A stretch of DNA of 64,000 nucleotides from Synechocystis sp. LKSZ1. Lineage in GTDB: Bacteria > Cyanobacteriota > Cyanobacteriia > Cyanobacteriales > Microcystaceae. The notes beneath the pieces were generated by a model. It ran no database searches. It had not been told where the DNA came from and saw nothing but the letters and a program-made list of their open reading frames with translations. Position 1 is the first letter of the stretch. The number at the start of each line of letters is the position of its first letter. This document shows, one piece after another, positions 51,729 to 62,102 of this stretch. A program made the translations under genes and the position numbers. The DNA lies in contig NZ_AP031572.1 in the NCBI RefSeq assembly GCF_040436315.1, positions 3,534,001-3,598,000 on the forward strand, in the 5' to 3' direction.

Positions 51729-51854
51729 AGTATTAAGAAACACACTTAAAAAATAATGCTTCAGATATAAAAAAAGGCTTTTTCCAAAAGGATCACTAGG
51801 CGTTAGAATTGGAACCAGCTTGAATTCCTTTTATGCAAACACCAGAAATTGTCA

Positions 51855-52511
51855 ATGAATACTTCTGTCTGTACACCGGATAGCTTACTCACGCAACTGC
51901 AATGGCGTTATGCGACCAAAAAGTTTGACGCCACCCAGAAAATCAATCTTGATCAGTGGCAGGCCTTAGAACAAAGTCTGGTTCTTTCCCCCTCTTCCTT
52001 TGGTCTCCAGCCTTGGAAATTTTTTGTCATTACTAGCCCGGAAAAACGAGCCCAACTGCTCTCCCATTCTTGGAATCAGCAACAAGTCGTTGATGCCTCG
52101 CATTTTGTGGTTCTAGCGATTAAAAAGGACTTAGATGAAGCCGATGTAGAACGTTACTTGGCCCGTATGGCCGAGGTGCAGCAGATCCCTAGGGAAAATT
52201 TAGACAAATTAGGGGGAGTAGTGAACAGCTTTCTGGATAAGCTAGACTCTCCCCTGGCTAAACAGGCCTGGTCGGCTCGCCAAGTCTACATTGCCCTAGG
52301 CTTTTTTATGTTATCCGCCGCCCTCCTCGGGATTGACACCTGCCCCATGGAAGGCATTGATCCGTCAGCCTACGATCAAGTCTTGGAGCTAGAGGATTTG
52401 GGTTACCAAACAGTGGTGGCCTGTGCCGCCGGTTATCGAGCCGCAGATGATGGCAGTGCCCAACGGCTTAAAGTCCGTTATGCCCAAGCAGACGTCATCA
52501 CTTATCTGTAA
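51855..52511 (+). CDS. Nitroreductase family NAD(P)H-dependent oxidoreductase (DrgA-like)
   Basis: The protein of about 218 residues is an FMN-dependent nitroreductase: QLQWRYATKKFDATQKI, the LSPSSFGLQPWKFFVITSPEKRAQL block, and the C-terminal ARQVYIALGFFMLSAALLGIDTCPMEGIDPSAYDQVL. It resembles NfsB-type enzymes and the cyanobacterial DrgA protein, which reduces quinones and nitroaromatics. The ATG at 51855 is preferred; a TTG two codons upstream is possible. Its 3' end overlaps the convergent ferredoxin gene by 14 nt. Confidence 0.88.
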   Translation: MNTSVCTPDSLLTQLQWRYATKKFDATQKINLDQWQALEQSLVLSPSSFGLQPWKFFVITSPEKRAQLLSHSWNQQQVVDASHFVVLAIKKDLDEADVERYLARMAEVQQIPRENLDKLGGVVNSFLDKLDSPLAKQAWSARQVYIALGFFMLSAALLGIDTCPMEGIDPSAYDQVLELEDLGYQTVVACAAGYRAADDGSAQRLKVRYAQADVITYL

Positions 52512-52914
52512 ACGACTCCGGGGCTAGCTTGCGATGGCTCTGGGGAAAACCCAGGGGTTTAATTTCCTGGGTATGCCGTAGCACCTCCAGGGCCTTGAGT
52601 TCGTTATAGTTCACCCAATGGATACAATCCACGGGGCAGGTATCGATGGCTTCTTGAATGACAGCTTCCGAGTCTCCATCCTGATTAAAAACCCGGGAAC
52701 GTCCGTACTCTATTTCGATAAAAAAAGTATGGGGAGCGACGTGGGCACAGTGTTTACAACCAATACAGGTTATCTCATCCACGTAAACTCCCTTTTCTCG
52801 CAGCTCCCCCCCGAGTTCGGGTTCATACCCAGAACGCTCAGGAAAAAGACGCAAATCCCCCCCTAATTCCGGCTCTTGGCCTGAACGAGATAGAGGGGAA
52901 AAGGAGTCTGACAT
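52498..52914 (-). CDS. Single-cluster [4Fe-4S]-type ferredoxin with duplicated N-terminal motif
   Basis: The 138-residue protein carries one ferredoxin domain with ligands C50, C53 and C56 (CIGCKHC) and C93 in CPVDC; C97 is extra. The N-terminal 40 residues contain two near-identical SGxEPELGG(D/E)LR units, an internal duplication not part of the ferredoxin fold. It is an electron carrier of unknown partners. It is the third gene of the DUF2997-ycf35-ferredoxin operon, with its ATG overlapping the ycf35 stop as TAATG. It is convergent with the nitroreductase gene, a possible electron user. Confidence 0.88.
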   Translation of the reverse strand: MSDSFSPLSRSGQEPELGGDLRLFPERSGYEPELGGELREKGVYVDEITCIGCKHCAHVAPHTFFIEIEYGRSRVFNQDGDSEAVIQEAIDTCPVDCIHWVNYNELKALEVLRHTQEIKPLGFPQSHRKLAPESFTDK

Positions 52915-53300
52915 TAGGCACTCCAGCGTTGAACCACTAAGCGAATCGAGCCATCAGCCTGAGTTTGTTGCTCGGCCACCTGAAATCCTTGCTTGTTGGA
53001 TTCGGTTAAAACGGTTTCCAGGGCGTAGCCTTGGGTGATTTTTTGTAAAAAGCCCTCCACGGATAGGGGCTGTTGCCAATACTGTAGATCCGTGACCATT
53101 TCGTAGGCCTGGCCATTCCAAGCAAAGCCGATATCGTAGGCATTATCTTGCTCAAGGACGAGGGCCGCTTCCAGGGTTTGGCCTTGGTAACCACGAACAG
53201 CACAAGGGCCTTCCTTCCAGGAGAGACCAAGATTGCTGAGGGTGGTCTTGAGGGTATCTAAATTACGGATTTGAGTTTTGATGTTGCTAAAGTGGGACAT
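52914..53300 (-). CDS. ycf35: Ycf35 family protein (DUF1257)
   Basis: This soluble protein of about 128 residues starts MSHFSNIKTQIRNLDTLKTTLSNLGLSW, continues YDIGFAWNGQAYEMVTDLQYWQQPLSVEGFLQKITQGYALE and ends QADGSIRLVVQRW. This is the Ycf35/DUF1257 family, found in cyanobacteria and some algal plastid genomes and of unknown function. The start at 53300 matches the family N-terminus; 53333 adds unsupported residues. It is translationally coupled to the ferredoxin gene downstream and follows the DUF2997 gene by 58 nt. Confidence 0.87.
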   Translation of the reverse strand: MSHFSNIKTQIRNLDTLKTTLSNLGLSWKEGPCAVRGYQGQTLEAALVLEQDNAYDIGFAWNGQAYEMVTDLQYWQQPLSVEGFLQKITQGYALETVLTESNKQGFQVAEQQTQADGSIRLVVQRWSA

Positions 53301-53358
53301 GGGGCTAAACAGTTTTAAGAAAGGATGAATCAAAAACCCCGAGGGACAAGGCCAAGAG

Positions 53359-53568
53359 CTACCAACTCATTGGGGAATGACTTTGGTTTACCTGGGATGA
53401 CACCGTAGGATTTTGGGCAAAATAGTCGGCCGTGGTGTTCTGAGAAATAACTACTCCCAGTTGGGCTTCGATGAGAGCAGTGACTTCCGCACAGGATTTA
53501 CCGATGATGCCCGTGACGGTTTCTTTGACCCGACCATCGGGATAAATGATAAATTCTAGGGTTTCCAT
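53359..53568 (-). CDS. DUF2997 family small protein
   Basis: The 69-residue protein starts METLEFIIYPDGRVKETVTGIIGKSCAEVTALIEAQLGVV, the DUF2997 pattern, and continues with a variable polar tail. The family is usually encoded next to Ycf35, as here, so a shared process is likely although unknown. It has one conserved cysteine (GKSC). An extra two-codon start at 53574 exists. It is the first gene of the three-gene operon ending with ferredoxin. Confidence 0.82.
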   Translation of the reverse strand: METLEFIIYPDGRVKETVTGIIGKSCAEVTALIEAQLGVVISQNTTADYFAQNPTVSSQVNQSHSPMSW

Positions 53569-53794
53569 TGCCATCGGTCGTCCTCTCGGAGGGTTTCAAC
53601 AGGTCTACAACGGTCAAAGCTTAGCTACAGATTTTAGATAACTTTTCCGGAAAGCTTGGAGCAGAACAACCTTAATCTTAACAAAAATTAATCTTTTGGC
53701 GAGTCTCCGACTCCAATTAAATCAAGATTGCTATTGTTACCTTGAAAAACAGTCAACACCCAGCATTACTTCAATTCTGACTATTGAGAATTTC

Positions 53795-54106
53795 CTACCA
53801 TTTGAGCAGGTTAAATTGTTCCATGTCTGTGGTTTCGCGGTTACGGTAAATGGCGAGGATGATCGCTAAACCCACGGCAGCCTCTGCCGCCGCCACCGTG
53901 ATCACAAAAATGGCGAAAATTTGTCCCTTAATTTCGGAAGGGTCAAGAAAATTAGAAAAGGCCATCAGATTGAGATTGACCGCATTCAGAAGTAATTCAA
54001 TGGACATCAAAACCCGTACGGCATTGCGACTGGTAATTAAGCCATAGATACCAATGCAAAAAAGAGCTGCGGCAAGGACAAGGCAATACTGGAGTTGTAA
54101 ATGCAT
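53795..54106 (-). CDS. ndhE: NAD(P)H-quinone oxidoreductase subunit 4L
   Basis: The 103-residue protein has three membrane helices and the NuoK/NdhE core [32 protein letters not shown] with the conserved Glu residues used in proton translocation; [15 protein letters not shown] follows. It belongs to the membrane arm of photosynthetic NDH-1, which takes electrons from ferredoxin into the plastoquinone pool. It ends the ndhA-I-G-E cluster, the standard cyanobacterial order. Confidence 0.96.
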   Translation of the reverse strand: MHLQLQYCLVLAAALFCIGIYGLITSRNAVRVLMSIELLLNAVNLNLMAFSNFLDPSEIKGQIFAIFVITVAAAEAAVGLAIILAIYRNRETTDMEQFNLLKW

Positions 54107-54168
54107 GGGATGTTAGCGTTGAGAATAAGGAGCAAATAAGGGGCATTGAACCTAGCCCCTGTCGGTGA

Positions 54169-54771
54169 CTATTCAATACCGGTTAATTCTCGGGGCCGTT
54201 CGGGCAAGGTCAGGGCCGTGGCCGTCGGTTCTTCCGCACTTAAATCGGGAATCAGGTCACGCCGAGCCAAAATAATGGCCCCTACCATCGCCATCAGGAG
54301 CAGGACAGAAGCCAATTCAAAGGGCAGAAGAAAATCGCTGAAAAAGTGCTTGCCAATGGACACAATTGTATTGCTAATACCTGTTTCTGCAACCGGCGCC
54401 AGGGCCCAGGGGGTGATCAAGATCATCGTACTCAGAAGGCCAAAAATGCCGACACAAACGACGGCAGTAGCTGCCTTACGGAGCCAGCGTCCTGGGATTA
54501 CGGCAAAATCCTCCCGCTTATTGACCAGCATGATGGCAAAGAGAATTAAAACATTAACCGCACCGACGTAGATCAAAATCTGAGCCGCAGCGACAAAATC
54601 GGCATTGAGCAGGATATAAATACCCGAAATACTGATGAAAACTCCCCCTAATAGGAAGGCGGAATAAACAATGTTCGATAACAGAACAACCCCTAGGGCA
54701 GTCCCTAACACCAGCAGGGCCAGGATGGCAAAGGAGACAATCTGAACTCCATCCGCTAAATTCACGGTCAT
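54169..54771 (-). CDS. ndhG: NAD(P)H-quinone oxidoreductase subunit 6
   Basis: The 200-residue protein has five membrane helices. It matches NuoJ/NdhG through LSNIVYSAFLLGGVFISISGIYILLNADFVAAAQILIYVGAVNVLILFAIMLVNKRE and the FLLPFELASVLLLMAMVGAIILARR segment near the C-terminus. It belongs to the NDH-1 membrane arm next to the quinone channel. Spacing to ndhE is 62 nt and to ndhI 60 nt on the same strand. Confidence 0.96.
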   Translation of the reverse strand: MTVNLADGVQIVSFAILALLVLGTALGVVLLSNIVYSAFLLGGVFISISGIYILLNADFVAAAQILIYVGAVNVLILFAIMLVNKREDFAVIPGRWLRKAATAVVCVGIFGLLSTMILITPWALAPVAETGISNTIVSIGKHFFSDFLLPFELASVLLLMAMVGAIILARRDLIPDLSAEEPTATALTLPERPRELTGIE

Positions 54772-54831
54772 TAACCTCCTACAAATTGCACAATAAAAAT
54801 TTTCAGTCTTGCAAAAATGCCCCTTGGATTG

Positions 54832-55419
54832 TTAGGCCTTCTCGCTGGATTTCACCAAGTCTTCCGGATGCTGACCGGCCCGCTGACTGCCCTTAGGTAA
54901 ATCGTGGGGTTCCAGTACCCCCTTGGGTAAGTAGCCCAATTCACGCAGGGGCGTCACCATCGGGTCTTGGGTAACTTTGTAAGGTAAGCGCCCTAAAGCC
55001 ACGTTGTCATAGTTCAATTCATGACGGTCGTAGGTGGCGAGTTCGTATTCTTCCGTCATGGAAAGACAATTGGTAGGGCAGTATTCCACACAGTTGCCAC
55101 AGAAAATACAAACACCAAAATCAATGCTGTAGTGTTTGAGTTCCTTTTTCTTAATGGCTTTGTTAAATTCCCAGTCCACGACGGGGAGATTAATGGGACA
55201 AACCCGCACGCAAACTTCGCAAGCGATGCACTTGTCAAATTCAAAGTGAATGCGGCCCCGAAAACGTTCTGAGGGAATGAGCTTTTCGTAGGGATATTGA
55301 ACGGTGATGGGCCGACGACTCATATGGTCAAAGGTCACAGCCAGGCCCTGGCCAATATACTTAGCAGCTTGGAGGCTTTCTTTAGCGTAGTCGCCGACTT
55401 GTTTGAGAATGTTGAACAT
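54832..55419 (-). CDS. ndhI: NAD(P)H-quinone oxidoreductase subunit I, iron-sulfur protein
   Basis: The 195-residue protein has two [4Fe-4S] motifs, [16 protein letters not shown] and [17 protein letters not shown], carrying electrons to the quinone site of NDH-1. The N-terminal helix and [29 protein letters not shown] are typical of cyanobacterial NdhI. It lies between ndhA and ndhG in the usual order. Confidence 0.97.
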   Translation of the reverse strand: MFNILKQVGDYAKESLQAAKYIGQGLAVTFDHMSRRPITVQYPYEKLIPSERFRGRIHFEFDKCIACEVCVRVCPINLPVVDWEFNKAIKKKELKHYSIDFGVCIFCGNCVEYCPTNCLSMTEEYELATYDRHELNYDNVALGRLPYKVTQDPMVTPLRELGYLPKGVLEPHDLPKGSQRAGQHPEDLVKSSEKA

Positions 55420-55485
55420 AGGAGACTCCAGTCGAGGGAAGGCTAGCGAAAATTGTCTTTGTTGAACCTTGGGAAAGGTCAGGGT

Positions 55486-56604
55486 CTAACCGCCGAAGGC
55501 CAACGGGAAAGCTAATTTAAGACCGGCAGTAATCAGGAGATTGGCAAAGGAAACCGGGAGCAGAAATTTCCAGCCGAGGTTGAGCAGTTGGTCAATCCGC
55601 ACACGGGGCACCGTCCAGCGCACCAGAATGGCGATGAAAATTAGGAAATAGGATTTGAGCACAGTCATAGCAATGCCCAACGATGCCGTAACGACCTGGA
55701 GCCAGGAAGTGGTTTCACTCACTCCCAACCATTGGGCAAAGTGATCCAGGGGCACCGGAAATTCCCAACCCCCCAGGTATAGCACGGAAAAGACCAGGGC
55801 CGAGAGGATGAGGTTAACGTAGGAACCAAGGTAGAACAGCGCAAACTTCATGCCGGCGTATTCGGTTTGATAGCCCGCCACCAATTCCTCTTCTGCTTCT
55901 GGTAGGTCAAAGGGCAGACGTTCGCATTCCGCCAGGGCCGCGATCCAGAAAATAATAAAACCAATGGGTTGACGCCAAATATTCCATCCCAGAATGCCGT
56001 AGCCAGCCTGCTGATCCACAATATCAATGGTGCTGAGGCTATTGGACATTAGAGCAATGGCTAAGACCGCAAAAGCGAGGGGAATTTCGTAACTAATGGA
56101 TTGGGCCGCCGCTCGTAGGCCGCCCAAAAGGGAATATTTATTGTTGGAGGCATAGCCAGACATCAATAGGCCAATGGGCGCAATGCTGGAGAGAGAAATC
56201 CAAAGAAAAATACCAACATTTAAATCGGTAATGACTAAGTTTTGGCCAAAGGGCACAATCAAATAAGACAAAAATACAGGTAAGACCACCAGTACCGGCC
56301 CCAGGGTAAAGAGCCAGGGATCGGCTTTGGCGGGAACAACATCTTCTTTAAAAACTAACTTGATGCCATCGGCTACGGGCTGTAGAACGCCTAAGGGGCC
56401 AGCATACTCAGGGCCAATACGCTGTTGGGCCGCCGCCGAGATTTTCCGCTCTAACCACACCACAACCAAGACACCGACGGTTGCCCCAATAATCATCAGG
56501 ATTGCCGGCAGGGGAATCCAAAGGGTTTTAGCGGCACCGGGAGGGAGGCCTAGATTTTGAAGGGAGTCAATAAAGCTGTTTTTGAGGTCAATTCCTGCAT
56601 TCAT
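55486..56604 (-). CDS. ndhA: NAD(P)H-quinone oxidoreductase subunit 1
   Basis: With its start at 56604 ([11 protein letters not shown]) the protein has 372 residues, the normal length for cyanobacterial NdhA, and eight membrane helices. Signatures are [58 protein letters not shown] and [16 protein letters not shown]. It forms part of the quinone-binding cavity of NDH-1. The frame extends to 56631, but these nine extra residues are not conserved. It is first in ndhA-I-G-E and divergent from pyrG (about 213 nt), so the promoter lies in that gap. Confidence 0.96.
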   Translation of the reverse strand: MNAGIDLKNSFIDSLQNLGLPPGAAKTLWIPLPAILMIIGATVGVLVVVWLERKISAAAQQRIGPEYAGPLGVLQPVADGIKLVFKEDVVPAKADPWLFTLGPVLVVLPVFLSYLIVPFGQNLVITDLNVGIFLWISLSSIAPIGLLMSGYASNNKYSLLGGLRAAAQSISYEIPLAFAVLAIALMSNSLSTIDIVDQQAGYGILGWNIWRQPIGFIIFWIAALAECERLPFDLPEAEEELVAGYQTEYAGMKFALFYLGSYVNLILSALVFSVLYLGGWEFPVPLDHFAQWLGVSETTSWLQVVTASLGIAMTVLKSYFLIFIAILVRWTVPRVRIDQLLNLGWKFLLPVSFANLLITAGLKLAFPLAFGG

Positions 56605-56817
56605 GGTGGCAGTGCTTCCCAAGGTATTCACATTGCTGATAATTGTAAAGAAATTCTCTCGCTTCGTATAGCCTGGTGCGACTCTCTGTTTTTGATTTGT
56701 CTAACTCTATGCCAAGAACTAGAACAGTCTATTCCAGACCCCAGTAAAATTCCTGAAAGACAGGGGCCAGAATATATTAAGCTGGGGGTTTGCCTGGGTT
56801 ATGTTGTTAGGGGATAG

Positions 56818-58458
<1,641 letters not shown>

Positions 58459-58527
58459 TGGCCGGACGAGAAGGATTGGGCCGGCTCTGATAAACCTGCT
58501 ACCCTAGATTTTATTTTGCCTAGAGCC

Positions 58528-58872
58528 ATGCCCCATCCTCATCTCGAAATTAGCGTTCAAGAATTGGCCCTGCGCCTGGCTGAAGCCGATCCAGATCTGC
58601 AATTGATTGATGTGCGAGAACCCCATGAGGTGGCCATTGTCCATTTGGAGGGTTTTGATGTACTTCCTTTGAGTGATTTCACCCATTGGTCTAGTACAAT
58701 TAAAACCCGCTATAATCCTCAGAAGGAGACCCTGGTTATTTGTCACCATGGGGTTCGTTCTGAGCAAATGTGTCACTGGCTACGCAATATTGGCTTTACC
58801 AATGTTAAAAATATCGTGGGCGGTATCCATGCCTATGCCCAGCTTGTTGATAGTACCCTAGCCTGCTACTAA
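58528..58872 (+). CDS. Rhodanese-like domain protein
   Basis: A single rhodanese domain of 114 residues, starting MPHPHLEISVQELALRLAEADPDLQLIDVREPHEVAIVHLEG, with an active-site loop CHHGVRS (Cys in VICHHGVRSEQM), so it could transfer sulfane sulfur. The final GFTNVKNIVGGIHAYAQLVD matches the family. In many bacteria a cognate partner decides the role; here it follows pyrG by about 70 nt and precedes hrcA, which gives no clear hint. The in-frame upstream codon at 58516 is a less likely start. Confidence 0.9.
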   Translation: MPHPHLEISVQELALRLAEADPDLQLIDVREPHEVAIVHLEGFDVLPLSDFTHWSSTIKTRYNPQKETLVICHHGVRSEQMCHWLRNIGFTNVKNIVGGIHAYAQLVDSTLACY

Positions 58873-58956
58873 AAAGCTGATTTCTGAGCTTGGGGTTGAT
58901 AATATTCACATCATTTTTTGAAAAACTTTTTATTTAATAAATAACGACTTGAGGCT

Positions 58957-60045
58957 ATGTTTAACGCACCACCTTTAAGTGAGCGTCATCAAAATATCCT
59001 GAGGGCCACGATCCAGCATTATATTGCCACTGCCGAACCAGTGGGCTCTAAAACCCTTGTGGAAGAGTATAAATTTAGTGTCAGTTCCGCCACGATTCGC
59101 CATGCCCTCGGCCACTTAGAAAAAGCAGGCCTACTCTATCAACCCCATATTTCTGCCGGCCGTATTCCTTCCGATTGGGGCTATCGTCTTTACGTTGAAC
59201 AACTCATTAATTTAGATAATCCCAACACTGAAACCGTTAAACAATCTCTCCAACAAAAACTTCAGGGAGAACACTGGAATTTCGAAATTCTTCTGCAACG
59301 GGCGGCCCAGATCTTAGCGGGTCTAAGTGGTTGTATTGCCCTAGTGACCTTTCCCCAGACCCAAGTCATTCAACTACGCCACCTCCAGTTAGTACAAATT
59401 TCAGGGGAACAGATTGTTGTCATTTTGGTGACCGATAGTTATCAGACACACTCTCTTTCCCTGGATCTCCCCATCAGCTTGCAGGAAGCCGATAACCAAG
59501 AACTCTTAGAACAGGAATTACAGATTCTTTCTAACTTTTTAAATCATAAACTTAGGGGTCAACGTCTCTCTCAATTGGCTAGCCTTAATTGGCAGGAACT
59601 GGGGCAAGAATTTGCTTGCTATGCAGATTTTCTGCAAGGTTTACTCCAGCAATTACAACCGTTTTTTCGTCCCTCTCCACCGTCCGCTATGGTGATCCAT
59701 GGCGTCTCCGAAGTAATTCGACAACCGGAATTTTCCCAGTTGGATCAAGTTCACATGCTCCTGCATCTTCTAGAGCAAGAACAGGACCAACTCTTTCCGG
59801 TCATTTTTGATGTGGGAGAAGGGCCTGGCCCAGCTCGTCCCGAGCCTAGCGTCACCCTCCGCATTGGGGCCGAAAATCCCCTAGAATCCATGCGGCCCTG
59901 TACCTTGATTTCAGCCTTTTATCGTCAGGGCCATTTACCCGTCGGCAGTGTCAGCGTCATTGGGCCAACCCGTATGCTTTACGAACAGGTGATTCCCTTG
60001 GTGGAGTCCACTGCCGACTATCTCTCGGCGACCCTTTCGGGTTAG
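58957..60045 (+). CDS. hrcA: Heat-inducible transcription repressor HrcA
   Basis: The 362-residue repressor has an N-terminal winged helix (LSERHQNILRATIQHYIATAEPVGSKTLVEEYKFSVSSATIRHALGHLEKAGLLYQPHISAGRIPSDWGYRLYVEQLI), the DNA-binding part that recognises CIRCE operators of groE and dnaK genes. A GAF-like domain and the C-terminal ALIS-like region (GSVSVIGPTRMLYEQVIPLVESTADYLS) follow. It is usually controlled through GroEL. No CIRCE element was found near its own start in this window. Confidence 0.94.
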   Translation: MFNAPPLSERHQNILRATIQHYIATAEPVGSKTLVEEYKFSVSSATIRHALGHLEKAGLLYQPHISAGRIPSDWGYRLYVEQLINLDNPNTETVKQSLQQKLQGEHWNFEILLQRAAQILAGLSGCIALVTFPQTQVIQLRHLQLVQISGEQIVVILVTDSYQTHSLSLDLPISLQEADNQELLEQELQILSNFLNHKLRGQRLSQLASLNWQELGQEFACYADFLQGLLQQLQPFFRPSPPSAMVIHGVSEVIRQPEFSQLDQVHMLLHLLEQEQDQLFPVIFDVGEGPGPARPEPSVTLRIGAENPLESMRPCTLISAFYRQGHLPVGSVSVIGPTRMLYEQVIPLVESTADYLSATLSG

Positions 60046-60085
60046 GGCCGGGAACCCAAATTACTGCCTGGTCATCCCAGGAATC

Positions 60086-60784
60086 ATGCCTATTGCTGTC
60101 CCTATGCTTTACCTTTTTCGATTCCCCTGGTGCATTCTGGGCTTGTTCGTGGGTTGGGTTAGTCTGGCGTTACCCAGCCAGGCTCAAACTGAAGCGTTGG
60201 ATCTAAACCCCGAGATTCTTCAGGAGAGCCCTGTGTTACAACGCTGGCTGCAGAAAATCCCCGACCTTAACCAGGAGATGGCCCAAGATCCCAGTTTCCG
60301 GCCCCGTTTTCGCTTGGGGTACAATTATTTTCCTTCTTCCGACAACAGCAGTGGTCTGGGTGTTGGGGTTGAGGATCTATTCCTGGGCCAATCGCCCGTT
60401 ACCCTCAGCGGTGATTATAGTACTAACTTTAGCCAACGTCAGGCCGGAGGAATTAATGCCCAGTACTATCTTTTACCTTTGGGGGGATACTTCAATATTA
60501 CGCCTTTGCTAGGCTACCGCGCCCTTCAAACGGGGGACTACGCCAGCCAGGGCCTGAATCTGGGCGGTAAAGTTAATTTGGCTCTGTCCCGTACTGGAGC
60601 GGCCGACCTCAGTTTTAGTCAGAGTTTTGTGGCCCCTGGCAGTAGTGACGAAGTAGGGATTTCCACCCTATCCGTCGGTTATGCCGTCACGGAACATTGG
60701 CGCATTGCCACCGATCTACAACAACAAAACTCCCGCGCCCAAAAGGATAATCGCTTGGGTATTTATCTAGAGTGGATGCCCTGA
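60086..60784 (+). CDS. Secreted or outer-membrane hypothetical protein, predicted beta-rich
   Basis: The 232-residue protein has a cleavable signal peptide (LFRFPWCILGLFVGWVSLALPSQAQ) and then alternating beta-type segments (FRLGYNYFPSSDNSSGLGVGVEDLFLG, VTLSGDYSTNFSQRQAGGINAQYYLLPLGGYFNITPLLGYRAL, EVGISTLSVGYAVTEHWRIATDLQQQNSR) ending with LGIYLEWMP, a pattern fitting a small outer-membrane barrel. No family is recognised with certainty. It follows hrcA after 40 nt on the same strand and may share its transcript. Confidence 0.68.
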   Translation: MPIAVPMLYLFRFPWCILGLFVGWVSLALPSQAQTEALDLNPEILQESPVLQRWLQKIPDLNQEMAQDPSFRPRFRLGYNYFPSSDNSSGLGVGVEDLFLGQSPVTLSGDYSTNFSQRQAGGINAQYYLLPLGGYFNITPLLGYRALQTGDYASQGLNLGGKVNLALSRTGAADLSFSQSFVAPGSSDEVGISTLSVGYAVTEHWRIATDLQQQNSRAQKDNRLGIYLEWMP

Positions 60785-60893
60785 GGCAATTTGGTTCTAG
60801 AACGGTAATCCCCCCTGTCCATACCAGTCGTATCAATAGGGGCGTTCAATTTTGATAAAATTAGGCTATTAAGTCTGCTTGCTGATGTTTTCC

Positions 60894-61148
60894 ATGCTCC
60901 AAGACCCTCAAACAATCCGTTATTACCAACGGTTAACCGATGCCATGGTAGACCTCTGGAACCGCGGCCGTTCCCTAGAAGAAGTCCGGGTCTATACCGA
61001 CGGTTATCTCGCCTGTTTACGCCATAGCAACACCATTGAACCGTATTTAATTCATCGTCTAGAGGAAGAAGTGTTTTCCTTTCTCCGCGACCCCTCTAAT
61101 TTTGCTCTCCCCGCCTTCCAGCCCGAGGTGGATTACGATTACCGTTAG
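60894..61148 (+). CDS. Small conserved cyanobacterial protein (DUF6761-like)
   Basis: An 84-residue helical protein beginning MLQDPQTIRYYQRLTDAMVDLWNRGRSLEEVRVYTDGYLACLRHSNTIEPYLIHRLEEEVFSFLRDPSNF. The length and motif order match a small cyanobacterial family that I remember as DUF6761; the name is uncertain. No metal or catalytic motif is visible. The ATG at 60894 is preferred over that at 60879. It precedes purU by 14 nt and may be co-transcribed with it. Confidence 0.75.
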   Translation: MLQDPQTIRYYQRLTDAMVDLWNRGRSLEEVRVYTDGYLACLRHSNTIEPYLIHRLEEEVFSFLRDPSNFALPAFQPEVDYDYR

Positions 61149-61162
61149 GCCCTATATTCTTT

Positions 61163-62017
61163 ATGAGTGAAGCCACTGCCACCCTGCTAATTTCCTGCCC
61201 TGACCAAAAAGGCATCGTGGCCACCATTGCTCAGTTTTTGTACCAACATAACGGCAATATTATCCACGCCGACCAACATACGGATTTTTCCTCAGGCCTT
61301 TTTTTAACGCGCATTGAATGGCAGTTGCGGGATTTTCAATTGTCTCAGGCGCAATTAGTTGAAAAATGGTCGGCGGTGGCCAAGGGACTGGGGGCCACTT
61401 GGCAATTACATTTTTCTCAAAAACGGCCCCGGCTGGCGGTGTGGGTCACCAAGCAGGATCATTGTCTGTTGGATCTCCTGTGGCGTTGGCAGTCCCAGGA
61501 GCTTCCCTGCGAAATTCCTCTAATTATCAGCAACCATAGTGCCCTAGCTCCCATTGCTGAGCAATTCCAGATTGATTTTCACCATCTCCCCATTACCAAA
61601 GATAATAAGCGCGACCAAGAGCAGGCTCAGCTTGGCCTCCTGCAAAAATACAGGATTGACTTGGTGGTACTGGCCAAGTATCTGCAAATCCTGACCCCGG
61701 ACTTTATCCGGGCCTTTCCCAATATCATTAATATCCACCATTCCTTTTTACCAGCTTTTCCGGGGGCTAATCCCTACCAACGGGCCCACGACCGAGGCGT
61801 CAAAATTATTGGGGCCACGGCCCACTATGTCACCGCCGATCTCGATGAAGGGCCCATTATTGAGCAGGATGTGGTGCGGGTCAGTCACCGGGATGAAGTG
61901 GCCGATTTGATTCGTAAGGGCAAAGATCTAGAACGGGTTGTGCTGGCCAGAGCGGTACGTTTACACTTGCAAAATCGCGTCTTGGTGTATGACAATCGCA
62001 CGGTGGTCTTTGCCTAG
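61163..62017 (+). CDS. purU: Formyltetrahydrofolate deformylase
   Basis: The 284-residue enzyme hydrolyses 10-formyl-THF to formate and THF, balancing one-carbon pools. An N-terminal ACT domain (TATLLISCPDQKGIVATIAQFLYQHNGNIIHADQHTD) is followed by the formyltransferase-like domain with the catalytic segments NIHHSFLPAFPGANPYQRAHDRGVKIIGATAHYVTADLDEGPIIEQD (Asn, His and Asp in order). The length is standard. Confidence 0.95.
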   Translation: MSEATATLLISCPDQKGIVATIAQFLYQHNGNIIHADQHTDFSSGLFLTRIEWQLRDFQLSQAQLVEKWSAVAKGLGATWQLHFSQKRPRLAVWVTKQDHCLLDLLWRWQSQELPCEIPLIISNHSALAPIAEQFQIDFHHLPITKDNKRDQEQAQLGLLQKYRIDLVVLAKYLQILTPDFIRAFPNIINIHHSFLPAFPGANPYQRAHDRGVKIIGATAHYVTADLDEGPIIEQDVVRVSHRDEVADLIRKGKDLERVVLARAVRLHLQNRVLVYDNRTVVFA

Positions 62018-62102
62018 GGGCCTATCCCTGGGCCTTGATTTCCCCAAGTTATGATGGACTTAAACGCACCATTTGATTATCGCGTTACGGGAGGGCCAGG
62101 CC

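Noticed and set aside
51740-51800. AT-rich AAAAAGG/CTTTTT segment as terminator
   Set aside because: No room for a hairpin loop; pairing would be only the A/T runs themselves.
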